37,745 nucleotides of DNA, from the NCBI GenBank assembly GCA_023382435.1, contig JAHDVS010000026.1:1-37745 (forward strand). The letters run 5' to 3'. Shown here in pieces: positions 7,436 to 15,586 of this stretch (position 1 is the stretch's first letter; each line of letters begins with the position of its first letter). The position numbers were made by a program, and so were the translations under genes. This DNA is from Thermoleophilia bacterium. Lineage in GTDB: Bacteria > Actinomycetota > Thermoleophilia > Gaiellales > Gaiellaceae. The notes beneath the pieces were generated by a model. The model saw only the letters and a program-made list of their open reading frames with translations. It was not told where the DNA came from and ran no database searches.

Positions 7436-8251
7436 TCAGCGGGCGCCGAGGCGACCGAGGAAGACCGCGTTCAGCGAGCCCGAGCGGAACGGCTCGGGGT
7501 CGATCTCGACCCGTTCGTAGCCGGCGGCGCGCACGGCGGCGACGATCCCTGCTCGCCCATCCGCAGCGAGCGCACGGGGCAGCTCGCCGGCCGCGAGCTC
7601 CACCCGCCCGAGCGGGCCGTGGTGGCGCACGCGCAGCTCGCGGTAGCCGAGCGCCTTCAGCGCCAGCTCCGCCCGGTCGACCCGGGCGAGCGCCTCGGGC
7701 TCGACGGGCGTCCCGTAGGGGAGCCGGGAGGCGAGGCACGGGGAAGCCGCCTTGCCGGCGCTCGGCACGCCGAGCGAGCGGGCAAGCGCGCGCACCCCGT
7801 CCTTGCCGAGGCCGACCTCGAGCAGCGGATGGACGACGCCGTGCTCGGAGGCGGCACGGAGCCCGGGTCGCCAGTCGCCCTCGTCGTCGGCGTTGGCGCC
7901 GGACAGCAGCGCGGCGAAGCCCCGGCGGGCCGCCAGCTCGCCGAGCCGCTCGTACAGCTCGGACTTGCAGTGGTAGCAGCGGTCGGGCCCGTTGACACGG
8001 TAGCCCTCCCGCGCGAGCTCCGCCGTCGTGATCGTCTCGTGAGCGATCCCGATCGCACGGGCGACGTCACGGGCGCCGTCGAGCTCACCGGTCGCGAGCG
8101 CCGGCGAGACCGCCGTGACGGCGAGCGCGCGCCCTCCGAGCGCACGGGCGGCCACGGCGGCGACCACGGAGGAGTCGACGCCCCCCGAGAACGCGACGAC
8201 GGCGCTGCCGAGATCGGCGATCCGGCGCTCCAGGCCGGGGAGCGCGCTCAT
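7436..8251 (-). CDS. larE: LarE, ATP-dependent sulfur insertase for the nickel-pincer cofactor
   Basis: A 271-aa protein of the PP-loop ATP pyrophosphatase family. The PP-loop AFSGGVDSSVVAA (about 20-32) activates the cofactor carboxylate by adenylation. The protein has exactly three cysteines: two in DRCYHCKSELY and one in SPCLASRLPYG. L. plantarum LarE sacrifices a single cysteine to supply sulfur. A CxxC plus the PCLASR cysteine is the pattern associated with LarE proteins that hold a [4Fe-4S] cluster and could act catalytically; that assignment is from memory of the family. LarE converts the biscarboxylated pyridinium nucleotide to the bis-thiocarboxylate that then receives nickel from LarC. 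ATG 8249-8251 overlaps the larC stop (ATGA). Confidence 0.92.
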   Translation of the reverse strand: MSALPGLERRIADLGSAVVAFSGGVDSSVVAAVAARALGGRALAVTAVSPALATGELDGARDVARAIGIAHETITTAELAREGYRVNGPDRCYHCKSELYERLGELAARRGFAALLSGANADDEGDWRPGLRAASEHGVVHPLLEVGLGKDGVRALARSLGVPSAGKAASPCLASRLPYGTPVEPEALARVDRAELALKALGYRELRVRHHGPLGRVELAAGELPRALAADGRAGIVAAVRAAGYERVEIDPEPFRSGSLNAVFLGRLGAR

Positions 8252-9411
8252 GGAGGCTGCGCCCGGGCGAGCGCTTCCGCCCAGACCGACTTGACCGGGC
8301 GGCCACAGCGTCCGGCGACGGCGGCGCAGTCGTCGTGCTCGGGCGCGACGTTGACGACCCGGCCACGGAGCAAGCCGATCTTGACGCGGACGGGCTCGCC
8401 CGCCACCTCGACGGTGCGCTCCTCACGCTCGAGCTCGTGGCGCTGGAGGCGGGAGACGCGCACGCCGAGCGCGCTCGTCTCCTCGAGGATCGCCGCCGTG
8501 ACCGCCTGCTCGGCGGCGGGCCGGGCTAGCGCGGACAGGACGATCCCGGGCCTCCCCTTCTTCATCTGCGCCGCCACCGTCCAGACATCGAGCGCGCCGG
8601 CGGCGAAGCAGCGCTCGACCGCGTCGGGGACGAGCTCGGGCAGCAGGTCGTCGAGGTTCGTCTCGATCAGGACCACGTCCGCCGAGGGCGAGATCGCCAC
8701 CCCGAGCAGCACGCGCAGCAGGTTCGGGCGCTCGGGGAAGTCGTCGGTTCCCGCCCCGTAGCCGACACGCTCGAGCACGAGCGGCGGCGGCGGCCCGAAC
8801 GACTCCGCCAGCTCGGCCGCGAGCGCGGCCCCGGTGGGAGTGACCAGCTCCTTGACGCCCTCGACCCCGTGGACGATCGCCCCCCGCAGGAGCTCGACGG
8901 TCGCGGGTGCGGGCACGGGCAGGATGCCGTGGGCCGCGTCGACCAGCCCTCGCGTGTACGGAAGCGGCGAGCAGAGCACCCGCTCCACGCCCAACTCCTC
9001 GAGCAGCAGGGCGGCGCCGCACACGTCGACGAGCGTATCGACCCCACCGAGCTCGTGGAAGTGAACGTGGTCGACGTCGCTCCCGTGGATCTTCGCCTCG
9101 GCCTCCGCGAGCCGGCCGAATGCACCGAGCGAGCGGGCACGCGCCCGCTGGGGCAGGTCGGCCGCCTCGATCAGCTCGCGCATTGCGCGCCACGTCCTCG
9201 GCGGCGGCGACGGCGGCGGCACCACCTCGACGTGGAGGGCTCCGACGCCGTGGCGCGCGACGCGCTCGACGCGGATCTCGACCGGCCCGAGCCCCAGCCG
9301 TCCGGGCACTCCACGGAGCGTCCCCTCGCTCGCCCCGGCGTCGAGCAGCGCGGCGAGCAGCATGTCGCCGGCGATGCCGCCGACGCAGTCGAGGTAGAGG
9401 AGCCGGCTCAC
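8248..9411 (-). CDS. larC: LarC, nickel insertase (CTP-dependent cyclometallase) of the pincer cofactor
   Basis: A 387-aa protein with all LarC hallmarks. These are the N-terminal YLDCVGGIAGDMLLAALLDAG, the metal-rich HVHFHELGGVDTLVDVCG segment, PAPATVELLRG, ELVTPTGAALAAEL, YGAGTDDFPERPNLLRV, and the C-terminal ETNLDDLLPELVPDAVERCF domain. It installs nickel in the bis-thiocarboxylated nucleotide using CTP. In L. plantarum the two halves (LarC1/LarC2) are joined by a programmed frameshift; here the halves are one continuous frame. Its stop overlaps the larE start by 4 nt, and 42 nt separate it from larB upstream. The histidine-poor insert after residue 60 (VPPPSPPPRTW) is proline-rich, unlike the His-rich stretches of some homologues. 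Confidence 0.93.
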   Translation of the reverse strand: MSRLLYLDCVGGIAGDMLLAALLDAGASEGTLRGVPGRLGLGPVEIRVERVARHGVGALHVEVVPPPSPPPRTWRAMRELIEAADLPQRARARSLGAFGRLAEAEAKIHGSDVDHVHFHELGGVDTLVDVCGAALLLEELGVERVLCSPLPYTRGLVDAAHGILPVPAPATVELLRGAIVHGVEGVKELVTPTGAALAAELAESFGPPPPLVLERVGYGAGTDDFPERPNLLRVLLGVAISPSADVVLIETNLDDLLPELVPDAVERCFAAGALDVWTVAAQMKKGRPGIVLSALARPAAEQAVTAAILEETSALGVRVSRLQRHELEREERTVEVAGEPVRVKIGLLRGRVVNVAPEHDDCAAVAGRCGRPVKSVWAEALARAQPP

Positions 9412-9453
9412 GTCAGGCCATCACCCGGTAGCGGCGCCAGCGGGTCTCCGTGA

Positions 9454-10221
9454 TCAACGCGCGCCTCCCGCGGCACGTGCGATCCGCGCCGCGATCGTGC
9501 CCGCACCGAAGCCGTCGTCGATCCCGACTACGGCAAGCCCGGCCGCGCAGGAGCAGAGCATCGCGTTCAGGGCCGTGCGGCCCCCGTCGGCGGAGCCGTA
9601 GCCGACGCTCGTCGGCACGCCGATCACGGGGCAGGCGGCGAGGCCGCCGACAACGCTCGCGAGCGCCGCGTCCATGCCGGCGGCGACGACGATGCAGTCG
9701 GCGCGCACGAGGTCGGGCAGCACGGCGGCGAGGCGGTGGATGCCCGCGACGCCGACGTCCTCGTGGACGACCACGCCTGCTCCGAGCAACTCGGCGCGGA
9801 TCCGCGCCTCGTGCAGCACCGGTCCGTCCGACGTGCCCGCGGACACGAGCACGACGAGGCCTACCGGCTCGGGTAGCGAGCGGGCGATCCAGATCGCACG
9901 GACGCGCTCGTCCTCACGGGCGTCGGGCGCGACCGCGCGCACCGCCGCGCGCACGTCCTCCCCGGCCCGCGTCACGAGCACCGAGCCGGCGCCGCCCTCG
10001 ACGAGCGCCACCACGATCGCAGCCACCTGCGCGGGGGTCTTGCCCTCCGCCAGCACCGCCTCGGGCGCCCCCTGGCGCAGTTCGCGGTGGACATCGACGC
10101 GGGCGAAGCCGAGATCGTGGAACGGGAGCACCGAGAGCCGCTCGAGGGCGTGCGCGGGCTCGATCTCGCCGCGCCGAACGCCCTCGAGGAGGGTCTCGAG
10201 CTCCGTGCGAAGGCCGGCCAT
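9454..10221 (-). CDS. larB: LarB, pyridinium-3,5-biscarboxylic acid mononucleotide synthase
   Basis: A 255-aa protein. The N-terminal region has the family's FxxxDxHRxLRQGxPE and AEGKTPAQV signatures. The C-terminal PurE-like fold contains SAGTSD, AAGMDAALASVVGGL, PVIGVPTSVGYG, MLCSCAAG (C223 and C225, one of them the likely nucleophile of the LarB mechanism) and GIDDGFGAGTIAARI. LarB carboxylates and hydrolyses nicotinic acid adenine dinucleotide, the first committed step of nickel-pincer cofactor synthesis. It is the first gene of larB-larC-larE on the minus strand. GATAAT lies 6 nt upstream of the ATG, so the transcript is predicted to be leaderless. The operon implies that nickel-pincer cofactor is made here, which supports the LarA call at 4857-6263. 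Confidence 0.93.
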   Translation of the reverse strand: MAGLRTELETLLEGVRRGEIEPAHALERLSVLPFHDLGFARVDVHRELRQGAPEAVLAEGKTPAQVAAIVVALVEGGAGSVLVTRAGEDVRAAVRAVAPDAREDERVRAIWIARSLPEPVGLVVLVSAGTSDGPVLHEARIRAELLGAGVVVHEDVGVAGIHRLAAVLPDLVRADCIVVAAGMDAALASVVGGLAACPVIGVPTSVGYGSADGGRTALNAMLCSCAAGLAVVGIDDGFGAGTIAARIARAAGGAR

Positions 10222-10227
10222 CCGTCG

Positions 10228-10233
10228 ATTATC
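10228..10233 (-). promoter_or_regulatory. -10 element for leaderless larBCE
   Basis: Read on the minus strand, GATAAT is followed by 6 nt (CGACGG) and the larB ATG, placing the transcription start at or next to the A of ATG. No SD is present. The same geometry precedes several other genes in the window. No strong -35 is evident. Confidence 0.5.
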
Positions 10234-10452
10234 GCCTGTTGAGTCCGGCCGCCTTGCCCGATCCTGCCCGAGACGGCAGCGAGGTCTCCGGCCGAGAGCC
10301 TGCGGCTCGCCACGGGACCGACCGCGTACGGCGCGGTCGAATCACGCCCTTCGGGCTGGATCGAGCCTTCGGAGGCACGCAGGGCGACCGCGAGCCGGCG
10401 TCGCCGGGCCCGTGATTCAGCCCGGTCGGGCGCTCTACCCGTGACCCCCGGG

Positions 10453-10458
10453 TAGATT
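10453..10458 (+). promoter_or_regulatory. -10 element for the molybdenum hydroxylase operon
   Basis: TAGATT is followed by 7 nt and GTG 10466, with no SD, so the operon is predicted to start as a leaderless mRNA. Between this and larB (10222-10452) I see no gene. Confidence 0.45.
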
Positions 10459-10465
10459 CTGGTCC

Positions 10466-12835
10466 GTGGATGCGGCCGTGAGGCAACAGTGGGTCGGACG
10501 ACCGCTGCCGCGGTTCGAGGACGAAGCGCTGCTGCGCGGTGCCGGCCGCTACCTCGACGATCTCGACCCGGCCCCGAACGCCTGCCACGCCGCAGTCCTG
10601 CGCTCCCAGCTCGCCCACGCCCGGATCGCCAAGCTCGACCCGTCGGCGGCGCTCGAGCTGCCCGGGGTCGTCGGCGTCCTCACCGGCGCCGACGTCGCCG
10701 AGCTGTCCCGGCCGTTCCCCGCCGGCGTCGACTGCCCGATCCCCTACCGCGCCGCAGCCGTGGACGTGGCGCGCTACGCGGGAGAGCCGCTCGCGGTCGT
10801 CGTCGCGCGCGACCGCTACGTCGCCGAGGACGCTCTCGAGCTCGTGGAGGTCGATTACGAGCCGCTCGAGCCCGTGCTCGACCCGCTCACAGCCGCGGCC
10901 ACGGAGCGGCTGCTCGCATCCGACCGCTCGTTTCGCTACGGCGACCCGGAGAGCGCGCTCGCGTCGGCACACCTCGTCGTGCGCGAGCGCTTCGCGTTCC
11001 CGCGCTGGAGCGGCACGCCGCTCGAGTGCTACGGGGTCGTCGCCGACTGGGACGAGGCGACCGGCTCGCTGACAGCCTGGGCGAACTTCCAGGGCCCGTT
11101 CACGCTCCACTCGGTCGCGGCGGCCGCGCTCGGCCTGCCCGGCTCGAAGCTCCGCCTGATCACGCCGCCCGACTCGGGCGGCAGCTTCGGGATCAAGTCG
11201 ACTGTCTACGCCTACGTGGTGCTGATGGGGCTCGCCTCCCGCAAGCTCGGCGTGCCCGTACGCTGGATCGAGGACCGGCTCGAGCACCTCGCCGGCAGCT
11301 CGGGCGCAACGGCACGGATCACGGACGTCGAGGCCGGCTTCTCCGCCGACGGTGAGCTACTCGCGCTTCGCTACGACGTCGTCGAGGACGTCGGCGCCTA
11401 CGTGCGCGCCCCCGAGCCGGCGACCCTCTACCGGATGCACGGGTCGCTCTCCGGTGCCTACCGGGTGCGCCACGTCGCGGCGCGAAACCGCGTCGTGACG
11501 ACCAACCGCTGCCCGACCGGGCTCAACCGGGGCTTCGGCGGCCCGCAGCTCTACTTCGCGCTCGAGCGGACGATGGCGATCGCTGCCCGGCGGCTCTCCC
11601 TCGACCCGGCAGAGCTGGCCCGGCGCAACCTGATCCGCGCGGACGAGCAGCCGTACCGCACCCCATCGGGCGGGCTCTACGACTCGGGCGACTACGCCGC
11701 CTGCCTCGACGACGCGCTTCGGCTCGCCCGCTACGAGGAGCGAGTGGCCGAGCGCGACCGGGCCCGCTCCGAGGGGCGGCTCGTCGGGATCGGCGTCGCC
11801 TGCATCGTCGAGCCCTCGATCTCGAACATGGGCTACATCACGCTCGCCCGGACGCCCGAGCAGCGCGCGGGCGAGCTGCCGAAGTCGGGCAACGCCGAGG
11901 GCGCCTCGGTGCAGGTGAGCCCGCTCGGCGGGATCACGGTGAGGGTCGCGACAGCAGGGCAGGGGCAGGGGCACGCGACCGTGTGCGCCCAGATCGTCGC
12001 CGACCAGCTGGGCGTAGGGCCAGCGGACGTGGAGGTGATCACCGAGATGGACACCTCGACGAGCGCCTGGACGGTCTCCTCCGGGAGCTACTCGTCCCGC
12101 TTCTCCGGGGTCAGCGCCGGCGCGGTGCTGCGCGCGGCCGAGCGGGTTGCGGCCAAGGCGAGGCGGATCGCGGCCCACCTGCTCGAGTGCGACCCGGACG
12201 ACGTCGAGCTCGCCGGCGGCCGCGCCGTGGTCACCGGAAGCGCGGACGGGATCTCGCTGCGGCGCGTCGCCGGGGTCGCCCACTGGAACCCGGAGGCGCT
12301 GCCGCCCGGGCTCGAGCCGGGACTGCAGGCGACCGCGTTCCACGCGGCGCCGAACCTCGACCCGCCGGACGCGGACGACCGGATCGCCTCGTCGGCGGCG
12401 CACGGTTTCGTCGCCGACGTCGCGGTCGTCGAGGTGGAGCGGGAGACGGGACGCGTGCTCGTACTCGACTACGTGTCGGTGCACGACGCGGGGCGCCTGC
12501 TCAACCCGCTGCTCGCGGCCGGCCAGGTGAGGGGCAGCTTCGCCCACGGCGCCGGCGTCGCCCTCCTCGAGCGGACGGTCTACGACGCCGACGGCAACCT
12601 GCTCACCGGCAGCTTCATGGACTACCTCTGCCTGACCGCGCCGGAGCTGCCGCCGCTCACGACCGGACACCGGCAGTCGCCGTCGCCGTTCACTCCGCTC
12701 GGCGCCAAGGGGCTCGGGGAGGGGACGACGATGAGCGTCCCCGCAGCGATCGGCAACGCGGTCGCCGACGCGCTCGGACGCGACGACATCGAGCTGCCGC
12801 TGACGGCGCCGCGCGTCTGGGAGCTCCTGGCGTGA
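10466..12835 (+). CDS. Molybdenum hydroxylase large subunit (xanthine dehydrogenase/CoxL family)
   Basis: A 789-aa molybdopterin-cytosine-dinucleotide-binding catalytic subunit of normal family length. It has GRPLPRFEDEALLRGAGRYLDD at the N-terminus, YAGEPLAVVVARD, the MCD/FQGPF region, NRGFGGPQ around the active-site arginine, and the terminal GLGEGTTMSVPAAIGNAV with the catalytic glutamate. The active-site loop is RGFGGPQ as in xanthine dehydrogenases. It is neither the AYXCSFR loop of true CO dehydrogenase (form I) nor AYRGAGR (form II). The enzyme should hydroxylate an aromatic heterocycle or aldehyde-like carbon, passing electrons through the Fe-S subunit to FAD. Its stop overlaps the FAD-subunit GTG. 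The linked CoA ligase and hydratase suggest an acid substrate, which is not identifiable from sequence. Confidence 0.9.
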   Translation: MDAAVRQQWVGRPLPRFEDEALLRGAGRYLDDLDPAPNACHAAVLRSQLAHARIAKLDPSAALELPGVVGVLTGADVAELSRPFPAGVDCPIPYRAAAVDVARYAGEPLAVVVARDRYVAEDALELVEVDYEPLEPVLDPLTAAATERLLASDRSFRYGDPESALASAHLVVRERFAFPRWSGTPLECYGVVADWDEATGSLTAWANFQGPFTLHSVAAAALGLPGSKLRLITPPDSGGSFGIKSTVYAYVVLMGLASRKLGVPVRWIEDRLEHLAGSSGATARITDVEAGFSADGELLALRYDVVEDVGAYVRAPEPATLYRMHGSLSGAYRVRHVAARNRVVTTNRCPTGLNRGFGGPQLYFALERTMAIAARRLSLDPAELARRNLIRADEQPYRTPSGGLYDSGDYAACLDDALRLARYEERVAERDRARSEGRLVGIGVACIVEPSISNMGYITLARTPEQRAGELPKSGNAEGASVQVSPLGGITVRVATAGQGQGHATVCAQIVADQLGVGPADVEVITEMDTSTSAWTVSSGSYSSRFSGVSAGAVLRAAERVAAKARRIAAHLLECDPDDVELAGGRAVVTGSADGISLRRVAGVAHWNPEALPPGLEPGLQATAFHAAPNLDPPDADDRIASSAAHGFVADVAVVEVERETGRVLVLDYVSVHDAGRLLNPLLAAGQVRGSFAHGAGVALLERTVYDADGNLLTGSFMDYLCLTAPELPPLTTGHRQSPSPFTPLGAKGLGEGTTMSVPAAIGNAVADALGRDDIELPLTAPRVWELLA

Positions 12836-13695
12836 AGCCCGCCCCGTTTCGCTACGAGCGACCCGAGACGCTCGAGGAGGCGCTTGGCCTCCTCGCCGAG
12901 CACGGCGAGGAGGCCAAGGTGCTCGCTGGCGGCCAGAGCCTCGTGCCGCTGCTCTCGATGCGCTTCGCCCGCCCGGCCGTGCTCGTCGACGTCAACCGCC
13001 TGCCCGGGCTCGACGGGATCGCGGCGGAAAACGGCCACGTCCGGGCCGGGACGCTCGCGCGCCAGAGCGCCTTCGGCGAGGCGCCGCCCGTGCTCGAGCG
13101 GGTTCCGCTCGCAACCGAAGCGGTGCCCCACATCGGCCACTTCGCGACCAGGAACCGCGGCACCGTCGGCGGCTCGATCGCCCACGCCGACGCGCGCGCC
13201 GAGCTGCCGCTCGCGCTCGTCGCGCTCGGCGGCAGCGCCGTTCTCGCCTCGCGGCGAGGCCGGCGCGAAGTGGCGGCGGACGACCTGTTCGTCACCCACT
13301 TCACCTCGGCGCTCGAGCCGGACGAGCTCCTGGTCGAGACGCTCTGGCCGGCCGCCGGGCCAGGCTGGGGCTGCGCGTTCGAGGAGCTAGCGCTGCGGGC
13401 GGGGGACTACGCGCTCGGCATGACCGCGTGTGTCCTGCACATCGAGGAGGCGCGGATCGCGGTCGCCCGCGTCGCCGTCGGAGCCGTCACGGACCGGCCC
13501 ACGGTCATCCCCGAGGCGGGCGAGCTCCTCGCGGGCGAGGCAGTCGACGCCACGCTCGCGCGCGAGGCGGGGCGGGCCGCCGCCCGCGCCGTCGATCCGG
13601 TGGACTCGTTGCACGCGTCGGCCGCCTACCAGAGACACCTGACCGGGCTGCTCGTCGAGCGCGCCGTGCTGCGCGCCTGGGAGGCTGCTCTGTGA
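12832..13695 (+). CDS. Molybdenum hydroxylase FAD-binding (medium) subunit
   Basis: A 287-aa CoxM/HcrB-type subunit. It contains both FAD-binding signatures: LAGGQSLVPLLSMR near residue 40 and ATRNRGTVGGSIAHAD near residue 105. The C-terminal CO-dehydrogenase flavoprotein domain follows. It lacks the roughly 40-residue cysteine-rich insert that carries the extra [4Fe-4S] cluster in 4-hydroxybenzoyl-CoA reductase, so that enzyme is unlikely despite the adjacent CoA ligase. It passes electrons from the Fe-S subunit to an acceptor. GTG 12832 overlaps the previous stop (GTGA), and its own TGA overlaps the next GTG. Confidence 0.92.
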   Translation: MKPAPFRYERPETLEEALGLLAEHGEEAKVLAGGQSLVPLLSMRFARPAVLVDVNRLPGLDGIAAENGHVRAGTLARQSAFGEAPPVLERVPLATEAVPHIGHFATRNRGTVGGSIAHADARAELPLALVALGGSAVLASRRGRREVAADDLFVTHFTSALEPDELLVETLWPAAGPGWGCAFEELALRAGDYALGMTACVLHIEEARIAVARVAVGAVTDRPTVIPEAGELLAGEAVDATLAREAGRAAARAVDPVDSLHASAAYQRHLTGLLVERAVLRAWEAAL

Positions 13696-14153
13696 TCCCG
13701 ATCGAGATCACGGTCAACGGGCGCCGCTACCGCGAGACGGTGCCGGCACGGCTCCTGCTCTCCGACTTCATCCGCCACACGCTGGGGCTGACCGGCACCC
13801 ACGTGGGCTGCGAGCACGGCGTCTGCGGCTGCTGCACGATCATCCTCGACGGCACCTCGATCCGCTCCTGCCTGTTCCTCGCCGTCCAGGCGGACGGCTC
13901 GGAGCTGCGCACGGTCGAGGGGCTCGCCGGGGGCGGGGAGCTGACGGCGCTGCAGCGGGCGTTCCGCGAGCGCCACGCGCTCCAGTGCGGCTTCTGCACG
14001 CCGGGGATCCTGATGGCCGCGGTCGACTTCCTCGGGCGCCACCCCGAGCCGAGCCGGGAGCAGGTCGTCGGCCTGCTCTCCGGGCATTTGTGCCGTTGCA
14101 CGGGCTACGAGCCGATCGTGGAGGCGATCCTCGACGCGGCTGGAGAGCGGTGA
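13692..14153 (+). CDS. Molybdenum hydroxylase [2Fe-2S] (small) subunit
   Basis: A 153-aa protein with two [2Fe-2S] domains. The N-terminal plant-ferredoxin-like domain has GCEHGVCGCCTIILDG followed by SC about 14 residues later. The C-terminal all-helical domain has QCGFCTPGILMA and HLCRCTGYEPIVEAI. These are the invariant motifs of CoxS-type subunits that wire the molybdenum site to FAD. It is encoded with 4-nt overlaps on both sides (GTGA at 13692 and at 14150), consistent with stoichiometric coupled translation of the three subunits. Confidence 0.95.
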   Translation: MIPIEITVNGRRYRETVPARLLLSDFIRHTLGLTGTHVGCEHGVCGCCTIILDGTSIRSCLFLAVQADGSELRTVEGLAGGGELTALQRAFRERHALQCGFCTPGILMAAVDFLGRHPEPSREQVVGLLSGHLCRCTGYEPIVEAILDAAGER

Positions 14154-15586
14154 ACCTCGCGCTGACGCTCCTCTACGCGGCCGAGCGCTGGCCCGGCGCG
14201 GAGGCGCTCGTCGACGGCGACGTCCGCGTCACCTACCGCGAGCTGCGCGAGCGGGCCGCGCGGCTCGCCGCGGGGCTCGCCTCCCGCGGCGTCGCGCGGG
14301 GCGACCGGGTGGCGGCGGTCGCCCGCAACCGGCTCGAGTCGGTCGAGCTCCTCTGGGCGTGCCAGTGGCTGGGCGCCGTGCTCGTGCCTCTCTCCCACCG
14401 CGTCCCCCGGGCGGACATCGACTACTGCGTCGTCGATTCGGGCGCGAAGCTCCTGCTCGAGGCAGACGAGGACCTGGCACCGCTGCGCGCCCGCTCGGAG
14501 CACCCGGGCGCCCTCGAGCTCGACGACCGCGAGCCCGCGATCATGCTCTACACGTCGGGGACGACGGGACGGCCCAAGGGCGTTCCCCGCTCCCACCGGG
14601 CAGACCGGGCAGCAGGCCTCTCGCAGGTGCTCCAGCACGGCTACCTCTCCGGCGACCGCACGCTCGGCGTGATGCCCCTCTACCACACGATGGGCGTGCA
14701 CTCGCTGATCGCGATGGCGCTGCTCGGCGGCTGCTACGTCTGCCAGCGCGACTGGGACGCCGCCGGGGCACTCGAGCTGATCGAGTCCGAGCGAGTCACG
14801 TCGCTGTACCTCGCGCCCACGCTGTTCCACGATCTCGTCGAGAGCCCCGCCACAGAAGCACGCGACCGCTCCTCGATCGACGTGATCGGCTACGCGGGCG
14901 CATCGATGACGCGCGCCCTGGCGGAGCGCTGCTCGCACGCGTTCGCGCCCCGGCGGTTCTTCAACCATTACGGCTCGACCGAGATCTACACGTTCTCGCT
15001 CCACCCAGACCAGGCGGCCAAGCCCGGCTGCGCCGGCCGGGCCGCCCTGAACGCGCGGCTGCGCCTGCTGCGCCCCGACCCGGACGCGACCCCCGCGGAC
15101 GGGGCCGGCCCCGGGGAGGACGGTCAGGTCGCCTGCCATCTCTCCTCGGACGAGGCGTTCGCCGGCTACTGGAACCGCCCCGACGCCGATGCGAAGGCAC
15201 TTCGCGGCGGCTGGTACCTGACGGGCGACCTCGGCCGCCTCGACGCCGACGGCGAGCTGTGGCTGGTCGGGCGGGTCGACGACATGATCATCTCGGGCGG
15301 CGAGAACATCCATCCGCTCGAGGTCGAGGAGGTGCTGGCGCGCGCACCCGGAGTGCGCGAGGTCGCGGTGGTCGGCGCGCCCGACGACCGCTGGGGCCAG
15401 CGGGTGGTCGCCTGCGTCATCGCCGAGGCCGGCGTGACGGCCGAGCAGTTGGACGCGTTCTGTCTCGCCTCGGCGGGTCTGGCCCGTTTCAAGCGGCCAC
15501 GTGAGTACCGTTTCGTCGAGGCGCTGCCGAAGAGCCCGTCCGGCAAGATCCTGCGCCGCATGCTGAGGGAAGGAGAAACCGCTTGA
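14150..15586 (+). CDS. AMP-forming acyl/aryl-CoA ligase
   Basis: A 478-aa member of the ANL adenylation superfamily. It has the P-loop MLYTSGTTGRPKGVPRSH, the NHYGSTEIYTF active-site segment, WYLTGDLGRLD, the hinge VGRVDDMIISGGENIHP and the C-terminal catalytic lysine in PKSPSGKILRRML. These proteins activate a carboxylic acid with ATP and form its CoA thioester. The protein is slightly short for the family, near the 4-chlorobenzoate- or benzoate-CoA ligase type. Placed between a molybdenum hydroxylase and an enoyl-CoA hydratase, it probably activates the same acid the pathway degrades. GTG 14150 overlaps the preceding stop; its own stop overlaps the TTG of the next gene. Confidence 0.9.
   Translation: MNLALTLLYAAERWPGAEALVDGDVRVTYRELRERAARLAAGLASRGVARGDRVAAVARNRLESVELLWACQWLGAVLVPLSHRVPRADIDYCVVDSGAKLLLEADEDLAPLRARSEHPGALELDDREPAIMLYTSGTTGRPKGVPRSHRADRAAGLSQVLQHGYLSGDRTLGVMPLYHTMGVHSLIAMALLGGCYVCQRDWDAAGALELIESERVTSLYLAPTLFHDLVESPATEARDRSSIDVIGYAGASMTRALAERCSHAFAPRRFFNHYGSTEIYTFSLHPDQAAKPGCAGRAALNARLRLLRPDPDATPADGAGPGEDGQVACHLSSDEAFAGYWNRPDADAKALRGGWYLTGDLGRLDADGELWLVGRVDDMIISGGENIHPLEVEEVLARAPGVREVAVVGAPDDRWGQRVVACVIAEAGVTAEQLDAFCLASAGLARFKRPREYRFVEALPKSPSGKILRRMLREGETA

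Noticed and set aside
7400..7439. Terminator formed by GCTGAG and CTCAGC around the convergent heliorhodopsin and larE stops
   Set aside because: Only 6 bp with a long loop, and the arms are explained by the stop codons and flanking coding bases.
10466..14153. Aerobic CO dehydrogenase (coxL-coxM-coxS)
   Set aside because: The large subunit has RGFGGPQ rather than the AYXCSFR loop needed for a true form I enzyme, and no cox accessory genes are present.
12832..14153. 4-hydroxybenzoyl-CoA reductase, suggested by the linked CoA ligase
   Set aside because: The FAD subunit is too short and lacks the cysteine-rich insert for the additional [4Fe-4S] cluster.
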